Source: Heloderma charlesbogerti
Taxonomy: Eukaryota; Chordata; Lepidosauria; Squamata; Helodermatidae
Direction: 5' to 3'
Assembly: GCA_026122225.1 (NCBI GenBank)
Contig: JANEZZ010001873.1
Span: 124,001-188,000, forward strand
DNA length: 64,000 nt
Numbering within the stretch: position 1 is the stretch's first letter; each line of letters opens with the position of its first letter. The position numbers were made by a program, and so were the translations under genes. A model generated the notes under the pieces. That model worked only from the letters and a program-made list of their open reading frames with translations, made no database searches and was not told where the DNA came from. Positions 26,591-38,900 of the stretch are shown here, in pieces.

Positions 26591-27409
26591 TGGATAATAA
26601 AATAAAATAATAAAAATAATAAAAGTGGATAACAGGAGCAAAAGCTTCCAAGCTTCTCCCCGTGGCCGCTTCAGGGGAATGGGGTACATGGAAGCCATGG
26701 AGATGCTAGGCTCATTTCAGTGATGTCCGAACACAGCCAGTAAGTCACTTTTCTAGCTACAAGAAATAGGTGTGTGTATTTCCAGTATGTAACCAACTGA
26801 CAAATTTTTATTTGTTTAAAATTTTCATAGTAAACTCTAGAATTCACCTGAGAATTCTGCTAGAGAGCAAAAGAAAAAGTCCTGAAAATGTCCAACAAAC
26901 ATATGCAGAGCGTGGAGATTGTCAAGGTTATTTATACTCACGCTTACGGAGCTGTAAAATACAGGTTCAAGCCCTATTTAGACAGCTATCTTAAATGCAT
27001 TTACGTTGGGACAAAATGCATATTTAGAACCTCATGTTAGGAACAATGCCTAATGGCCCCACTCCCAAAGCTGCTTTTCTCTTTGGAACAAATGGCATTA
27101 TAAACATATGTACATTTTAAACAAAGATATTATATGTGGTGTGCAGTTCGCGCCTGAGTCCCACAAAGTAGTCTGGGATGAACATCCTCCAGATTCAAAT
27201 TAGAACAAATGGGTGAACGAATGCTGTCAGTACGATAGGAAATGACTGGTATGGAAACATTTGTGGTCTGTAAAAGGCAGACCAATGCTCAGATTATATG
27301 AAAAATGTGTTGGAGAGAGATAGCAATTCAATGAAATACACAAAATCCATCTTAGACTCCCTCCATTCTTGCCAAAACATTCCTGATGCCTTCTAGAAAC
27401 AGCAACTAA

Positions 27410-27845
27410 GGGCGCAATCCTATGACCACTAGCCAGTGGCTAGAGGGCCACAGAAGTGTTCAGTTTTCAGGAACCGACTTCAGACCTTGCACTCCAAGGT
27501 CGGTTCCCAGAAAACCACCTCCCTGTCGCCTCCCCCACCTCATAGGTGGCACGGATCGTCCTCAGGCTCCAAGCTCATAAGAGAAGCGCGGAGCGGGGCA
27601 AAGGAGCGCATTCCCAGGGACGGGAAGGGGTGGGGAGTGGGGAAGTGCTGGTATAATGCTTCCTATGCACTGTCTGGTCTCCCCCCAACCCCACTCCAAA
27701 GTTCCACTGCTAGACTGCCGAAATCAGCCATCTAACCATGAATGCAGGGCAGCTGGAGTGCGGAGAACATCTCCTCCGCATTCCCCTCTGCCCTGCATTG
27801 GATAGGCATTTGGAGGCAGCCACCTATCCCAATAGGATTGCTCCC
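27410..27845. repeat. Long MITE with GGGCGCAATCC ends (copy 3 of 5)
   Basis: TAA then GGGCGCAATCCTATG at the left, ATAGGATTGCTCCC then TAT at the right. Interior GGAACCGACTT...AAGGTCGGTTCC dyad and GCAGGGCAGCTGGAGTGCGG. Confidence 0.75.
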
Positions 27846-28025
27846 TATGGGTTGTTAATAATGGTGCAGGGAATCAGACCCCCCCCCCCCGTGAAATCTG
27901 AACACTGACTCAGATACTAACCTTACCTTTGCTGCTTCTCTATATACTAGATTTGTGATCTAGTTGCATAGATTATGAAGTAGCATACATTTACTTTCTA
28001 GCTTTTAAACCTTAAATCAGTAGCT

Positions 28026-28160
28026 AAGGTAATTCTATGCATGTTAGGACAGCAAAAAAAAAAAAAGTCCTACAACTCCCAACATCCCCCAGCCAGCATA
28101 GCTGGGATGGTGTAAGCCGGTTTTGCTGTCTAAACATGCATAGGATTTTGCCCTTAGTAA
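28026..28160. repeat. Hairpin MITE, GGGCACAATCCTATGCAT family (copy 4)
   Basis: TAATTCTATGCATGTTAGGA at the left and CTAAACATGCATAGGATTTT at the right, with an expanded poly-A interior. It abuts the BovB fragment. Confidence 0.65.
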
Positions 28161-28557
28161 TGTATGGCTGTGAGAGCTGGACTATAAGGAAGGCTGAGTG
28201 CCGAAGAATTGATGCCTTTGAACTGTGGTGCTGGAGAAGACTCTTACGAGTCCCCTGGACTGCAAGGAGGTCAAATCAGTCCATCCTCAAGGAAGTCAAC
28301 CCTGAGTGCTCCTTGGAAGGACAGATAATGAAGCTGAAGCTCCAATATTTTGGCCACCTAATGCGAAGAGAAAACTCCCTGGAAAAGACCCTGGTGCTGG
28401 GAAAGACTGAAGGCAAAAGGAGAAGGGGACGGCAGAGGATGAGATGGCTAGATAGCATCACCGACGCAATGAATATGGACTTGAGCACGCTCCGGGAGAG
28501 AGCGCAGGACAGGAAGGCCATGGGGACCACGAAGAGTCGGAGACGACTGAGCAACAA
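28161..28557 (+). mobile_element. BovB (RTE clade) LINE, 3' fragment
   Basis: The + frame reads YGCESWTIRKAECRRIDAFE, LWCWRRLLRVPWTARRSNQS, YFGHLMRRENSLEKTLVLGK, GKRRRGRQRMRWLDSITDAM and ERAQDRKAMGTTKSRRRLSN. This is the ORF2 C-terminus of BovB/RTE elements. The frame runs on without a stop through the SRRRLSN end into flanking sequence. The element is 5'-truncated exactly where the MITE begins. BovB is the LINE spread horizontally between squamates and ruminants. Confidence 0.92.
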
Positions 28558-28879
28558 ATTTGTATACCGCCTTTCCGGATACAAAGCCGACCAAAGCAGG
28601 TCACAAGTAACATAAAAAATCATCTGGATATTTCCCTTAGGGCAGCTTCCTTTGCATCCTAGCACACTACCTATAAAAGCCAAAGCAAAATATTTCCTCT
28701 CCCGCAGAGACTGAAACTCCGCCAATGTTCAAGCGGCCACCGTCGATGTCATAGACTCCTAGCATGCAATCCTGTACCCGGTTGTCTGGAAGCGAGGCCC
28801 ACTAAACCCAGAGGACTTCCTCCTGAGTAGACAGGCGCAGGGCCGCACTGCGTTCCACGCTACCTCCACTAGCGCTACA

Positions 28880-29960
28880 TGACTATCCTAACAACAAGAC
28901 CCCCGGGCGACGCCGGTCTATTCGCCGGAGACCCTATGAAATACCCGGCGTTCGGTTTTAGCTCCGCCCCCACGGAGCCGGCACGTGTTTACAACTCGCC
29001 CCCACTCTCCGCCTCGTTGACACGCGAGCCTGTACTTTCATTGGCAGCGGCGGCTGCCCATCTGGAACAATCCTCCACTTGACTGGCGCTGAGAAGGGGC
29101 GGGGGAAAGACTCGTGAAGCGACCGGGTCCATTTTGTTCCCGGATGGGTCGTTCGTTGCGACGAGGAGGCGAGAGGTGTTCCGAAAGTGGCAGTGATCGG
29201 CAAGCGGCGGTTACGGGAGCGGCGAGGAAGGCAGTCGGTGGCTTACAGGCGGAAAGGCGAGCGGCCTCACGGTCGGGGGAGGGAGCGTGTCTCCTCAGTG
29301 GTCTGTTTAGAACTCGCCGCGTCCGGAAAACAGACGAGCGCCCCCCCGCCCTCGTCCGGAGGGACCCTGCTGACGCATGCGCAAATGGAGGCGAGCCTGA
29401 CCTGCGCCGTCTGCCTGTCGCTCTTCGAGGAGCCGGTGACGCTACCGGGGTGCTCGCACAACTTCTGCCGGCCTTGCCTGGTCGAGTGTCTCGGCCAAGC
29501 CCGGGGCGCCGCGGAGCCGCCGCCCTCGCCGCCCTCACGGCCGGGGCCGCGAAGCCATGGCCAGCCCCAGGAGACCGGGCAGGCTTCCGGCCGAGGCTCG
29601 CGGAGCGGCGCCGTCTCCGTTAGCGTGCCGTGCCCGCTGTGCCGGAAGCTCTGCCGGCTGCCCTCGGACGGCGGGGCCGCCGCCCTGCCCGTCAACACCA
29701 CGCTGGCCGAGGTGGTGAAGCTGTTCAAGGCCGCCAGCCTCGCGAGGCCGAGCCGGGAAGCGACGCCGGAGGAGGCCTCGTGGGCGCTGGCCCCGCAGTT
29801 GGCCGCGCTGGGCGTCGCTTGCGAGAAGCACCCGGACCGGTCCCTGCAGCTCTACTGCCGCCTCTGTCACCGCGGGGGCTGCGCGCAGTGCGTGTCCGAG
29901 GAGCACCGCGGCATCTTCCACTCCGTCAACCTCATCGACACGGTGTACCAAGAGGAGAAA
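28880..29960. promoter_or_regulatory. CpG island, promoter and first exon of the TRIM-type gene
   Basis: CpG density rises sharply here and falls after the first exon. Visible sites: GC boxes GCTCCGCCCCC near 28962 and GGGGCGGGGG near 29096, an inverted CCAAT (CATTGGC) near 29038, an E-box CACGTG at 28982-28987 and an NRF1-like GACGCATGCGCA just before the start codon. No TATA box. No ISRE-type GAAANNGAAA pair was recognised. Confidence 0.8.
29385..29960 (+). CDS. TRIM-type gene, exon 1 (RING and B-box2)
   Basis: 192 codons from MEASLTCAVC to LIDTVYQEEK, donor AAA|GTAAGC. It contains both zinc-binding domains in one exon, as is usual for TRIM genes. Confidence 0.9.
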
Positions 29961-32900
29961 GTAAGCGCTTCTCTCCCAAGGTTGGCGCCTGGGAGAACCG
30001 AAAGCAGATGAGCCTCTCCCCCACGGCCTTGCCTTGTAGGAACGCATTGGGGCACTGTGTAGTCTTGTATGACCGACAGAGGGAAAAAACACCCCTCCAA
30101 CCATACATGCAGTGGGCTGCATCCCATGGTGGTCTGATTTAAGTCTATTTATTCCAGTGGTTCTGTTCTAAGTAACACATCGGAGAGGTTAAAGGGGAAG
30201 AAAATAAATAATTCCTGTGAACTGCCCAGAGGGCTTCAGCTATTCAGCAGTATAGAAATGTTACTAAGGGCGCAATCCTGTGGCCGCTAGTCAGTGGCTA
30301 GACAGCCATAGGATAGGTCAGTTCCCTGAGAACCGACCACCACCCCTTCCTGTGCTGCCTCGTAGGCAGCATGGAACAGCCCTGTGTGTCATGCTTGGAA
30401 GAGGCGCGCAGAGCAGCGAAAACGGGGCATTCCTGGGGTCGTTCCCGTCCCCCCCACTTCGACTTCCCATGGCTAGACAGCCGGAATCAGCTGTCTAGCC
30501 GCCAATGAAGGGGAGCTGAAGCGTGGAGGGAACAATCCCCTCCACGCTTCTCTTGCCCTGCATTGCATAGGCGGTCGCCTCAGAGTTCAGAGGCAGCCAC
30601 CTATCCTGATAGGATTGCACCCTAAGTATTCTAGCAAGGTGTACAACATAACCTTTTTGCAGCCTGATTCTGGGCAGAGTTAGGACTAAGCCTTGCCTAG
30701 GTGCATGTTGAAGAGCACGTGGGGAGGATGGACAAAAAGAACATGAGCGTATATATAAATATAAAAGGGACACCTCCCAATTAAGGGAATCCTGTCTCTT
30801 CAATCACACCAGTTTTATAGACCCGTCTTAATGCAGATTTTGGTGTGCCGTAAGCCCATGAATCAATCGACTTTAAGCGTTTTTAGCTCTGCATAGGCTT
30901 GCAGCCAGCTTTAATTGATTCAGTCTGCATATGTACCATGTTTTCTTCTTAGATACATGTATGTGTTGGAGCAAGCATCTTAAAATGGGCATTTCTTTGT
31001 GTGAGGGAGATAGGGAAATGCCTCTTAAATGTCTCATCTACAGTTCAAAAAACAGTGTTAAAAACAGTATGTTTTTTAAAAACATACTTTATGTTTTTAA
31101 AAAAGCCAACAACTTTGTTTTAACTGATTAAGCAGCCTGAACATGGTTACACAGCCAGTCTGGACTACACAATCTCTTGTAAAGGCTGAGAAAGCAAGCT
31201 GGGGGAGGGTTTAGCCAAAATCCTCTCCACTTCTTTGCCATTCAGTGATGGTTGGCACACATTTTGACATCCCATCTGTCAGGCTTTGGTCAATAAATGA
31301 TAAGCAAGTGAAGTGAATTAGGATACGGAGCAGTATGTTTGTCAGTCCACTCTCTTCTGTCCCCTTTCCTTATTTAAAATCAGTGGGTCTTATGTTTGCC
31401 GTACTAACTTTTTAAAATTAATTTTTTAATTGTGAATTTCAACAAAACCATGAAAAGAAAAGAGGGGAATCTTTTCATTTTGTAATTGCTTTCATAATTT
31501 CCTCTATATGCAAAGTAGCCAGGAGCAACTCGTTGTGAGGAATCTAAACATGGAAGATTAACATGATTTTTAAAAGCATCCGTATCCTGTTTGCTGTACT
31601 AACTTAATGCTTAATTAAGGGTGGGCAACCTGAGGCCCCAATCCTGTCTTCCTGGGGTAACAGGCCAGCCTTCTAGAGTTCCCCATATGGCCATGCTCCA
31701 TTTTCCTCAACCACTGATTGTTTGATAGTTTCTCAGCTTTTTGTGTAGTGTTTTCCACATAGGCGTAATGTCTCTCCTAAGGCTTAGTTACTGATAGTAA
31801 AAGCTTTAAGCTACAATATGCTGGTATAGTTTGTATTTCTGGCCCCACCCTTTTACCTTTGGCCCTGCCGCCTTGGCCTTCAATTCCACCCACCACTGGA
31901 ATGTGGCCCCTGAGAGCGTCTCCAAAATTGAAATTGGCTCTAGGGCTGAAAGAGGTTTCCCACCCTAAGCTTAATGGGACTTAAGCATGTTTAACTTGAT
32001 CTGGCTTGGGTTTCTTTTTTTTTTAATCTATTTTTATAAATGAAATAAACAATACCAACAACATAATCAGAATCTTCAGTTTCCAACATTACAGTATTCT
32101 GAGGGGGCGGGGGAAAGGGAGAATAGCAAAAGAAGGAAAAAATATATATAAATCCAGTTGCAGATTATACCAATACAGCACTCTTCCAAACATTGCAGGT
32201 ATTATTAAATCTTCAATCTGCTACACCACCAACAGTGAACCTTATCTTCAGTGTCATATCAGTCTTATAGCAAAGGAACAGGAGCAAACAATCCATTTCC
32301 ATTGGCCATATATTACCATTCAATTAACGCGTATTAGTAAACATTAAAGGTTTAGCCAGCAAGGAATAATAATAATCATAATCCGATGATGATGATAATA
32401 ATAAGAAATTTAAGAAAAAGATAAAAAACAAAAGCAAACCATTCATATATTTTAAGTAATATATCTAAAAATATATTTATATTTGTACACACACACAGGC
32501 ATTTTATTACAATATAACATAAAAAAGGAGAAAGGAAACAGAAATATGCAAACATTTACTCTGGCACACTGCCTAGACATCTTATCAGCTATAACCCAAG
32601 CAGCACTTCAAAAGAACAGTAAAGATGGCTAAATTCCAACTCCAGAGGCTGAGAGAGTTGGTTCCCTTGTTTTAATTTTAATACCAGTTAGGAATGACTC
32701 TGCAGCATCAGGATTTAAAAACCTTTTCATCTGGCCTTCAAAAAGAATGCAAAATGTAGCCGGATATTTAATATGATATTGCAGCTCTGGCTTGGGTTTC
32801 TTAGGCTTTACAGCAAGTAATAGTTTAACAAATAACAGGGTAGAGTGGAAATACTCATTTGTACTTGTTCCAAGAGAAGAATACCGGTTTTGAAGTTCTG

Positions 32901-35900
32901 ATCATTCAGGCTGAAAACTCACCCTTCTAAAATTCAGGGAACCTGATAATCCTGTTTTAAGTGATAATTTTTAAGTTAAGCAAAATGCTTGCAATAATTA
33001 GGTATGCTGTTGTTAAATAAAGTTCTGTGCTTTTCAAAACGATTAAACACTTTTATAAATATGTGTTTTACAGCTAGCTTTCTTCAGTAACCTGAAGAAA
33101 ATAAGAGAATTACATCTGAACCTGATGAAGGAAATGACAGTTCCCCCAAAGGATGCAGGGGTAAGATGAAATTAATTAAATCTGTAGAAAACTGTGAAGG
33201 AAATACGTAGTTCAACAGATTCCTGTATACAGTTACTTTATTACTGTGCATGTATGAAAGAAAGCATTATATTTTCCAAATCCAAGGTTGAATCTGTCCC
33301 ACACTTACCTTATTTATATTTGTAGTACTATGTATGTGCATGCTACTTTATTTTTTTATTACGCTATTTAGAGTGCCATAGGATTTTTCAGTTTTGGGGA
33401 ACCATGTTCCCCTCCCCAGCTGCCTCATAGGAGACATGGTTCTTCCCCATCTCCATGCTTGTAACCACAGCACAGAGCGGACGAAAAGGGGGCATTCCTG
33501 GGGGCAGAGAGAGAGGAGGAGGCAGCAGAAGCATCATTACAATGCTTTTTGTGGGCTGCGTGGTCTCCCCTCACCCCACTCCGACATCCCCAGCTAGACA
33601 GCCAAAATTGGCTGTCTAGCCACAAATGCAGGGTGGCCAGAGAATGAAGGAGAGGGTTCCCTCCATGCTCCACGCACCCTGCATTGGATAGTCGGCCACC
33701 TCCGAGTTCAGAGGCGGCTGACTATCCCGATTGGATTGCACCCTGAGTCAATTAATGATGGTCATCAGACCAGACAGGGCTTTTAAAATAGTGCAGGCAC
33801 TGGGGTTCCACTGAATTCATCATCCAAGCAAAAAAACCAAAACCATGTAACAAGTTCTTGAACATCTCTTTTGCTTTAGAATTAATGCACGCTCAGTTGT
33901 GTAACTATATCTGGTCGAGCAGTCATAGTTGTTTTTTTTGTCAATAGATATAAATCAAACTTCATGTAAGAACTTGGTGCACCTTTTTTGAAGCTCAAAA
34001 AGCTTGTATGCAATCTCTGAATTATTGGGTAGTCCTATCAATGATACCATATGATTGATTCTTCATTTCTCTTTCTGTGGCAGCAGCATAGTTGCCAAAA
34101 ATATCATTTTAAAAATAATTTGCAATAGTGTTTAAAATGTTGAGAATGGCAAGTTCTAGATAACTGCAGCTTTACCTGTTTTCCTTCTCACTTTCCCATG
34201 TGCATGCTGCCATCCAGTGCTGGCAAACATCTGTACCAGTTAAAACTGAAAATTAACATGGACTTGGCTGAATGTATAACAGACACCACCTCCTCATTTT
34301 CCTTGAGCTATAGAGGGGATGGAGCACAGTTCCTCACTCATGGATGTGCTTTGTCTGTAATAAAAAAGAAGGAAGAGGTGTTTGTTTTATTTCTAAAATA
34401 CTTGTATCCTGTCTTTTTGAGCCAAAAAGGCTCTACAAGGCAGCTAATATTCAGTACTAAAACTACAATTAGACCCCCCAAAATTAACCAATAATTAACT
34501 AACTAAAAGAGCAGTAGGCAATACAAAATTGAGAAACCAGGAAAAGAACCTAATAGCCGGAAACACCTCACATTCTGAAAGCTCAAAAGGCTCTCTTTTG
34601 CCTGGCATTGAAAAGCTAGCAGTGAGTGAATGGAGATCACTTTTCCCAGGAGAGAGTTCCAGAGTCTTGGTGCAGTTGTTGAAACAGCCCCAGGTAAACC
34701 CACCCACCCTTCAACATTCTTCAAATAGCAAGTAGCAGGTCCTCTGTGGAAGATCTTTGATATCCGGGGCAGAGTGTTAAAGGTTTTAGAAGTTAATGCC
34801 AGCACTTTTGAGCAGGAGCCAGAAACCAACTGGGAACCAATGAAGATCGGCATCATATATTCTGGCCCACCCTAGTTAATCTGACAGCTATATCTCAAAT
34901 CTGTTGTAGCTTCCAAGATATTTTCAAAGGCAGCTTCACCTAGGGTACACTGTGGTAATCAAGTCTAGATGTGACTAAAATGTGAGTGACTGGGGCTAGA
35001 TAAATCTTCCCCAAATATGGGTTTCTCCAGATGTTATTGCCTACAACTCCTGTCATCGCTAAGAATTGGCAATGGTAGGTGGGGTTGATGAGAGTAGTAG
35101 GCAACAACATCAAGAGGGACTCGGGTTGGGGAAGCCTGGACTAGATAATTTCTGTCCACGAAAAGGTAAAGGTGTCAATCCAGCCTAATAGTGCTGATAG
35201 AACACCCATTTGGCCATTGCTGAAAAACATTTCAAGACCAGCCATATGTGCAGCCAGGTTTTGTTTCTGCTTTGCATTGATGTTTCTGGTGCTTTGAATT
35301 TCTTGCTCATACCTGTGATTTTGATTGGGTTTTTTCTCCCCAGTTCTGCCCTCATTTATTTCCTTTTGTGTTCCATACAGCACAGATGTACAGATATATG
35401 CACCTTAAAGAAAATGCCAATGAACTTTAATGTATTGTTTTTAAATATAATACTATTTTAGGCAGTAATGCAACTTGAAGAGGAGTTAATTAAAACAGAA
35501 TTTGAAAAAGTCTGTAAAGCTTTGGAAATGAGGAAAAAACAGTTGCTTGAAGACCTTGAAATCCAGAAGAAAAGGAAAGCGAAGGAGAGTCTAATATGGA
35601 AGAGAATGAAGGAAGTACACAGAAAAACCATTGAAAACATTCTTAATGACTGTGAAAAGCTTTTAGATGAATGTGATCCCCAGCGTTTCTTAGAGGTGAA
35701 AGCATTTTAGTTATGTTACCTGGATTCATCATATGAATTAATGACAGGGAAAACAGGATTTTTCTGTCAGTCCGTAATTGTTCTAGAACAGTAAAAACTA
35801 GTCCATAATGCTAATGTTTTAAATCTGTATCCTCTTCCATATTATGAGATAGTGAAAGAGCATAATATTTTCTCAGATGGTCAGTTATCTTTAGGGTTGT

Positions 35901-38900
35901 ATTTGGAGTTGTTGTCTATGAAAACTGAGGCTCAATCTACTTGAATGTTGACAGAGCATCTGCTTGCAGGGAACAGCACAGGGTTTGATAGAGATCAATT
36001 TATTTGTTTTTAAATGTTATACCCCGTTTTTCATTATTAACTTTTTGTAAGCTGCTTTGACATAAAATAAACTCCAAATTTCTAATTTCAACTTCACATA
36101 ATAAAATCAAGTGTGGGATAAAACCATTCAACATAAAAACAGGGAAATGTAACTTTAGCCCACACTAAAAGGTGGCAAAATGAAAATGTCTTAGCAGCTT
36201 GTCTGCAGCTTAAGAGAGGGAGCTGACTAAACCTCTCAAGGGAGGGATTTCCACAGTCTGGGTACAGCAGTAGGAAAGGCCCTGTGTCATGACCCAACCA
36301 GTCAGGCTTCTGCAAGTGGTGAGACACATAGCAGGGTCTCCAAAGTTGAAAGCTGTGGGTGGGCAGTGTCATATGGGAGAAGGCAGTGCTTAAAATATCC
36401 TGTGACCAAGATGTAGATAAGGCCATCCATTTACTAAGATTTCTTTATATTAAAATGTTTAATTTAGCTTTTAGTCTTACGGGATCTCTGTTCATCAGGC
36501 AAGTGGTCAGGGATTGAATTCTCAGGCATAAGAACTTGAAAAACTGCCTGCCTGCTATTACACTTGGCTTTCTGTTACTGCTCAATGCAGGACAGGTGTG
36601 AAGTGTTTTGGCTGGTAGAATGAAACATAAGATTGTCTCTAGCCAAGTGTATTTGTGGATTCCCGCTATTATGTAAACGTAGATTCTGGAAAAGAATCCT
36701 AGAGCTTGCACTTTCAAGCAGACGGTGTATAGCAGATTTTCCATCCCAAATATGTGTAAGTTTACTTCCTTGCCTTGTGTTCCATGCTGAAATGATAGTG
36801 TAAACTGTTGGTTAAACATTTAATTTCTGATAAGCACTCCAGTAAAGAAGTGATTGAAAAGGTCTTCATTTCTATTTTGCTTAATTCACAGGTCGCATGC
36901 AGCTTGAATCAAAGGTGAGTCTACTATGCTGAATTAGGGTACGTGAAGATTGGCGTTTGCCTTTTCAGTAAGGTGATTATAAAATATTGGTAGCATTGGG
37001 GTGGGCATGAAGGAAGTATTTTATGCATAAGTATAACTGCCAATCACACACAATCGTGCTTTTGCTGAGTGCAGGACCAATCTAAAGTCATCTTACCCTT
37101 GAAGCATATTATTTTTGTAGCACAAAAAAGAATATGGTGACTACAGTTCATCTTGCTGGCTGGCTTTTCCTTTAGGTTAGATGTGGGCATCCTGTGGCCC
37201 TCCAGATGTTGTTGGACTGCAACTTTTGTCACTGTCACTATGCTGGTTTGGGCTGATGGATGTTGCGGTCCAACAGCTACTGGAGGGCCACAAGTTACTG
37301 ACCCCTGCTTTAGGTCAGTGTGTACAAAAAACCTTATATACTGATTAGTATATTATCCAGTGAGAAATGAAACTTAAGTATTACAGACTTTTTAAGGATG
37401 TGGATTAATTCCCTAACCATTTTTGCCACCATACATCACTTTAAAGCTTCTTGCTAAAATATTTGAGCTGCTTTGCGTCAGTATAGTAAAATAATATATT
37501 GCAAATCATGCTGAAACTTCATGTTCTAGGACTAGTTTGCTTATGCACATTTTTCTACACAACTAGTACCATTTAGTTTCTTTGGAGGATAAAATTTTTA
37601 TTTCCAAAATGCATACCCAAAAGTTCTGGGACTAGTGGTAATTTGTGTGCTCATGGCACGCATACCTTTCTACACAGCTGGTGGCATCTCTGCTCCAGGA
37701 GGTCCTGGGTAGAGTAGAGCATCTATATCCATTTCAATCTACCTTCAGGCCTGGTTATGGAACAGAGATTGTTTTGGTTGCCTTAGTGGATGATCTATGT
37801 CAGAAACTGGATTGGGGAAGTACCTCTTGGCAAGTTTCAATACCACCAATGATGGTATCCTTCTGGCTGGGTTGCAACTTGAGAGGTGGTGTTTAACAGT
37901 TGCTCTGGTACTTTTTGGAGGGGCAATTCTATTTATTTAAATAAATATAATAGAGTTATATACCACTGAACATAATTAAAAATTTCAGGAGGTGGTTCTG
38001 GGTGATTCCTGCCCTATTCCGTAGCTGTTGGTCTGTGGAGTCCCTCAGGGTTTCATCTTGTCCCCCATGCTATTTAACATATACTGGAAAATGCTGGGTG
38101 AGGTTGTCTGAAGTTGATGACACCCTACTCTACAGAGAGGTTGTCAGTATTGATGACACCCTACTCTCTTATTCCTTTCGATTTAAATCCAATGAAGCTG
38201 TTAAAGTTTTAAATCATTGTCCAGTGTTGCTAATTGACTGGATGAGGGCAAACAAATTGAAGCCTACCCCAGACAAGTGTTCCTGGTCAGTCAAAGGGCA
38301 GATCAGGGAACAGGGACTTTCCTGTGTTGGAGTTACACTCTCCTTGAAAACTCAGATTTGTAGTTTGGGTATACTCCTGGTTCCAGCCCTGAACCTGAAT
38401 TCCAAGGATTCAGTGATAGCCAGGAATGTATTTGCACAGCTGAGACTAGTGTGCCAACTGCACATGTTCCTGGAGATATTGGATCTGGCCATGGCAGTTC
38501 ATGCCTTAACTACATTTTATTTATTTATTACATTACGATACCACCCAATAGCCAAAGCTCTCTGGACAAGCCACAAAAATTAAAACTTTAAAAGACAACA
38601 CGATAAAACAATTTTAAAAGTTTAAAAGTTTTAAACAGAATAAAAGCAGAGTTAAAAAAAAAAAAAAACCAACATCAGGGAAAGATCCAAAAACACAACA
38701 ATACACATTTAAAAACAAACTGAAGAACTAATAGGTCTAGGAAAAGAAAAGGGTCTTCACCTGGCACTGAAAAGACCATAAAGTTGGCGCCAGGTGATCC
38801 TCTCCGGTTAGGGCATTCCACAACTGGGGTGCCACTATCAAAAAGGCCCTCTACTTAGTAGCCACCTGCCTCACCTCAGTTGGTGGTGGCACCCAGAAAA

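Noticed and set aside
28037..28615. 192-codon frame as a host gene
   Set aside because: Its body is the BovB C-terminus; the start lies in a MITE and the end in flanking sequence.
29187..29384. In-frame upstream ATG extending the TRIM protein by 66 residues
   Set aside because: The extension is Arg/Gly-rich without family resemblance, and MEASLTCAVC at 29385 is the usual TRIM-type start. Not fully excluded.
29038..30122. Long antisense and shifted frames in the CpG island (up to 195 codons)
   Set aside because: They shadow the TRIM exon 1; high GC removes stops in all frames and they contain no domain.
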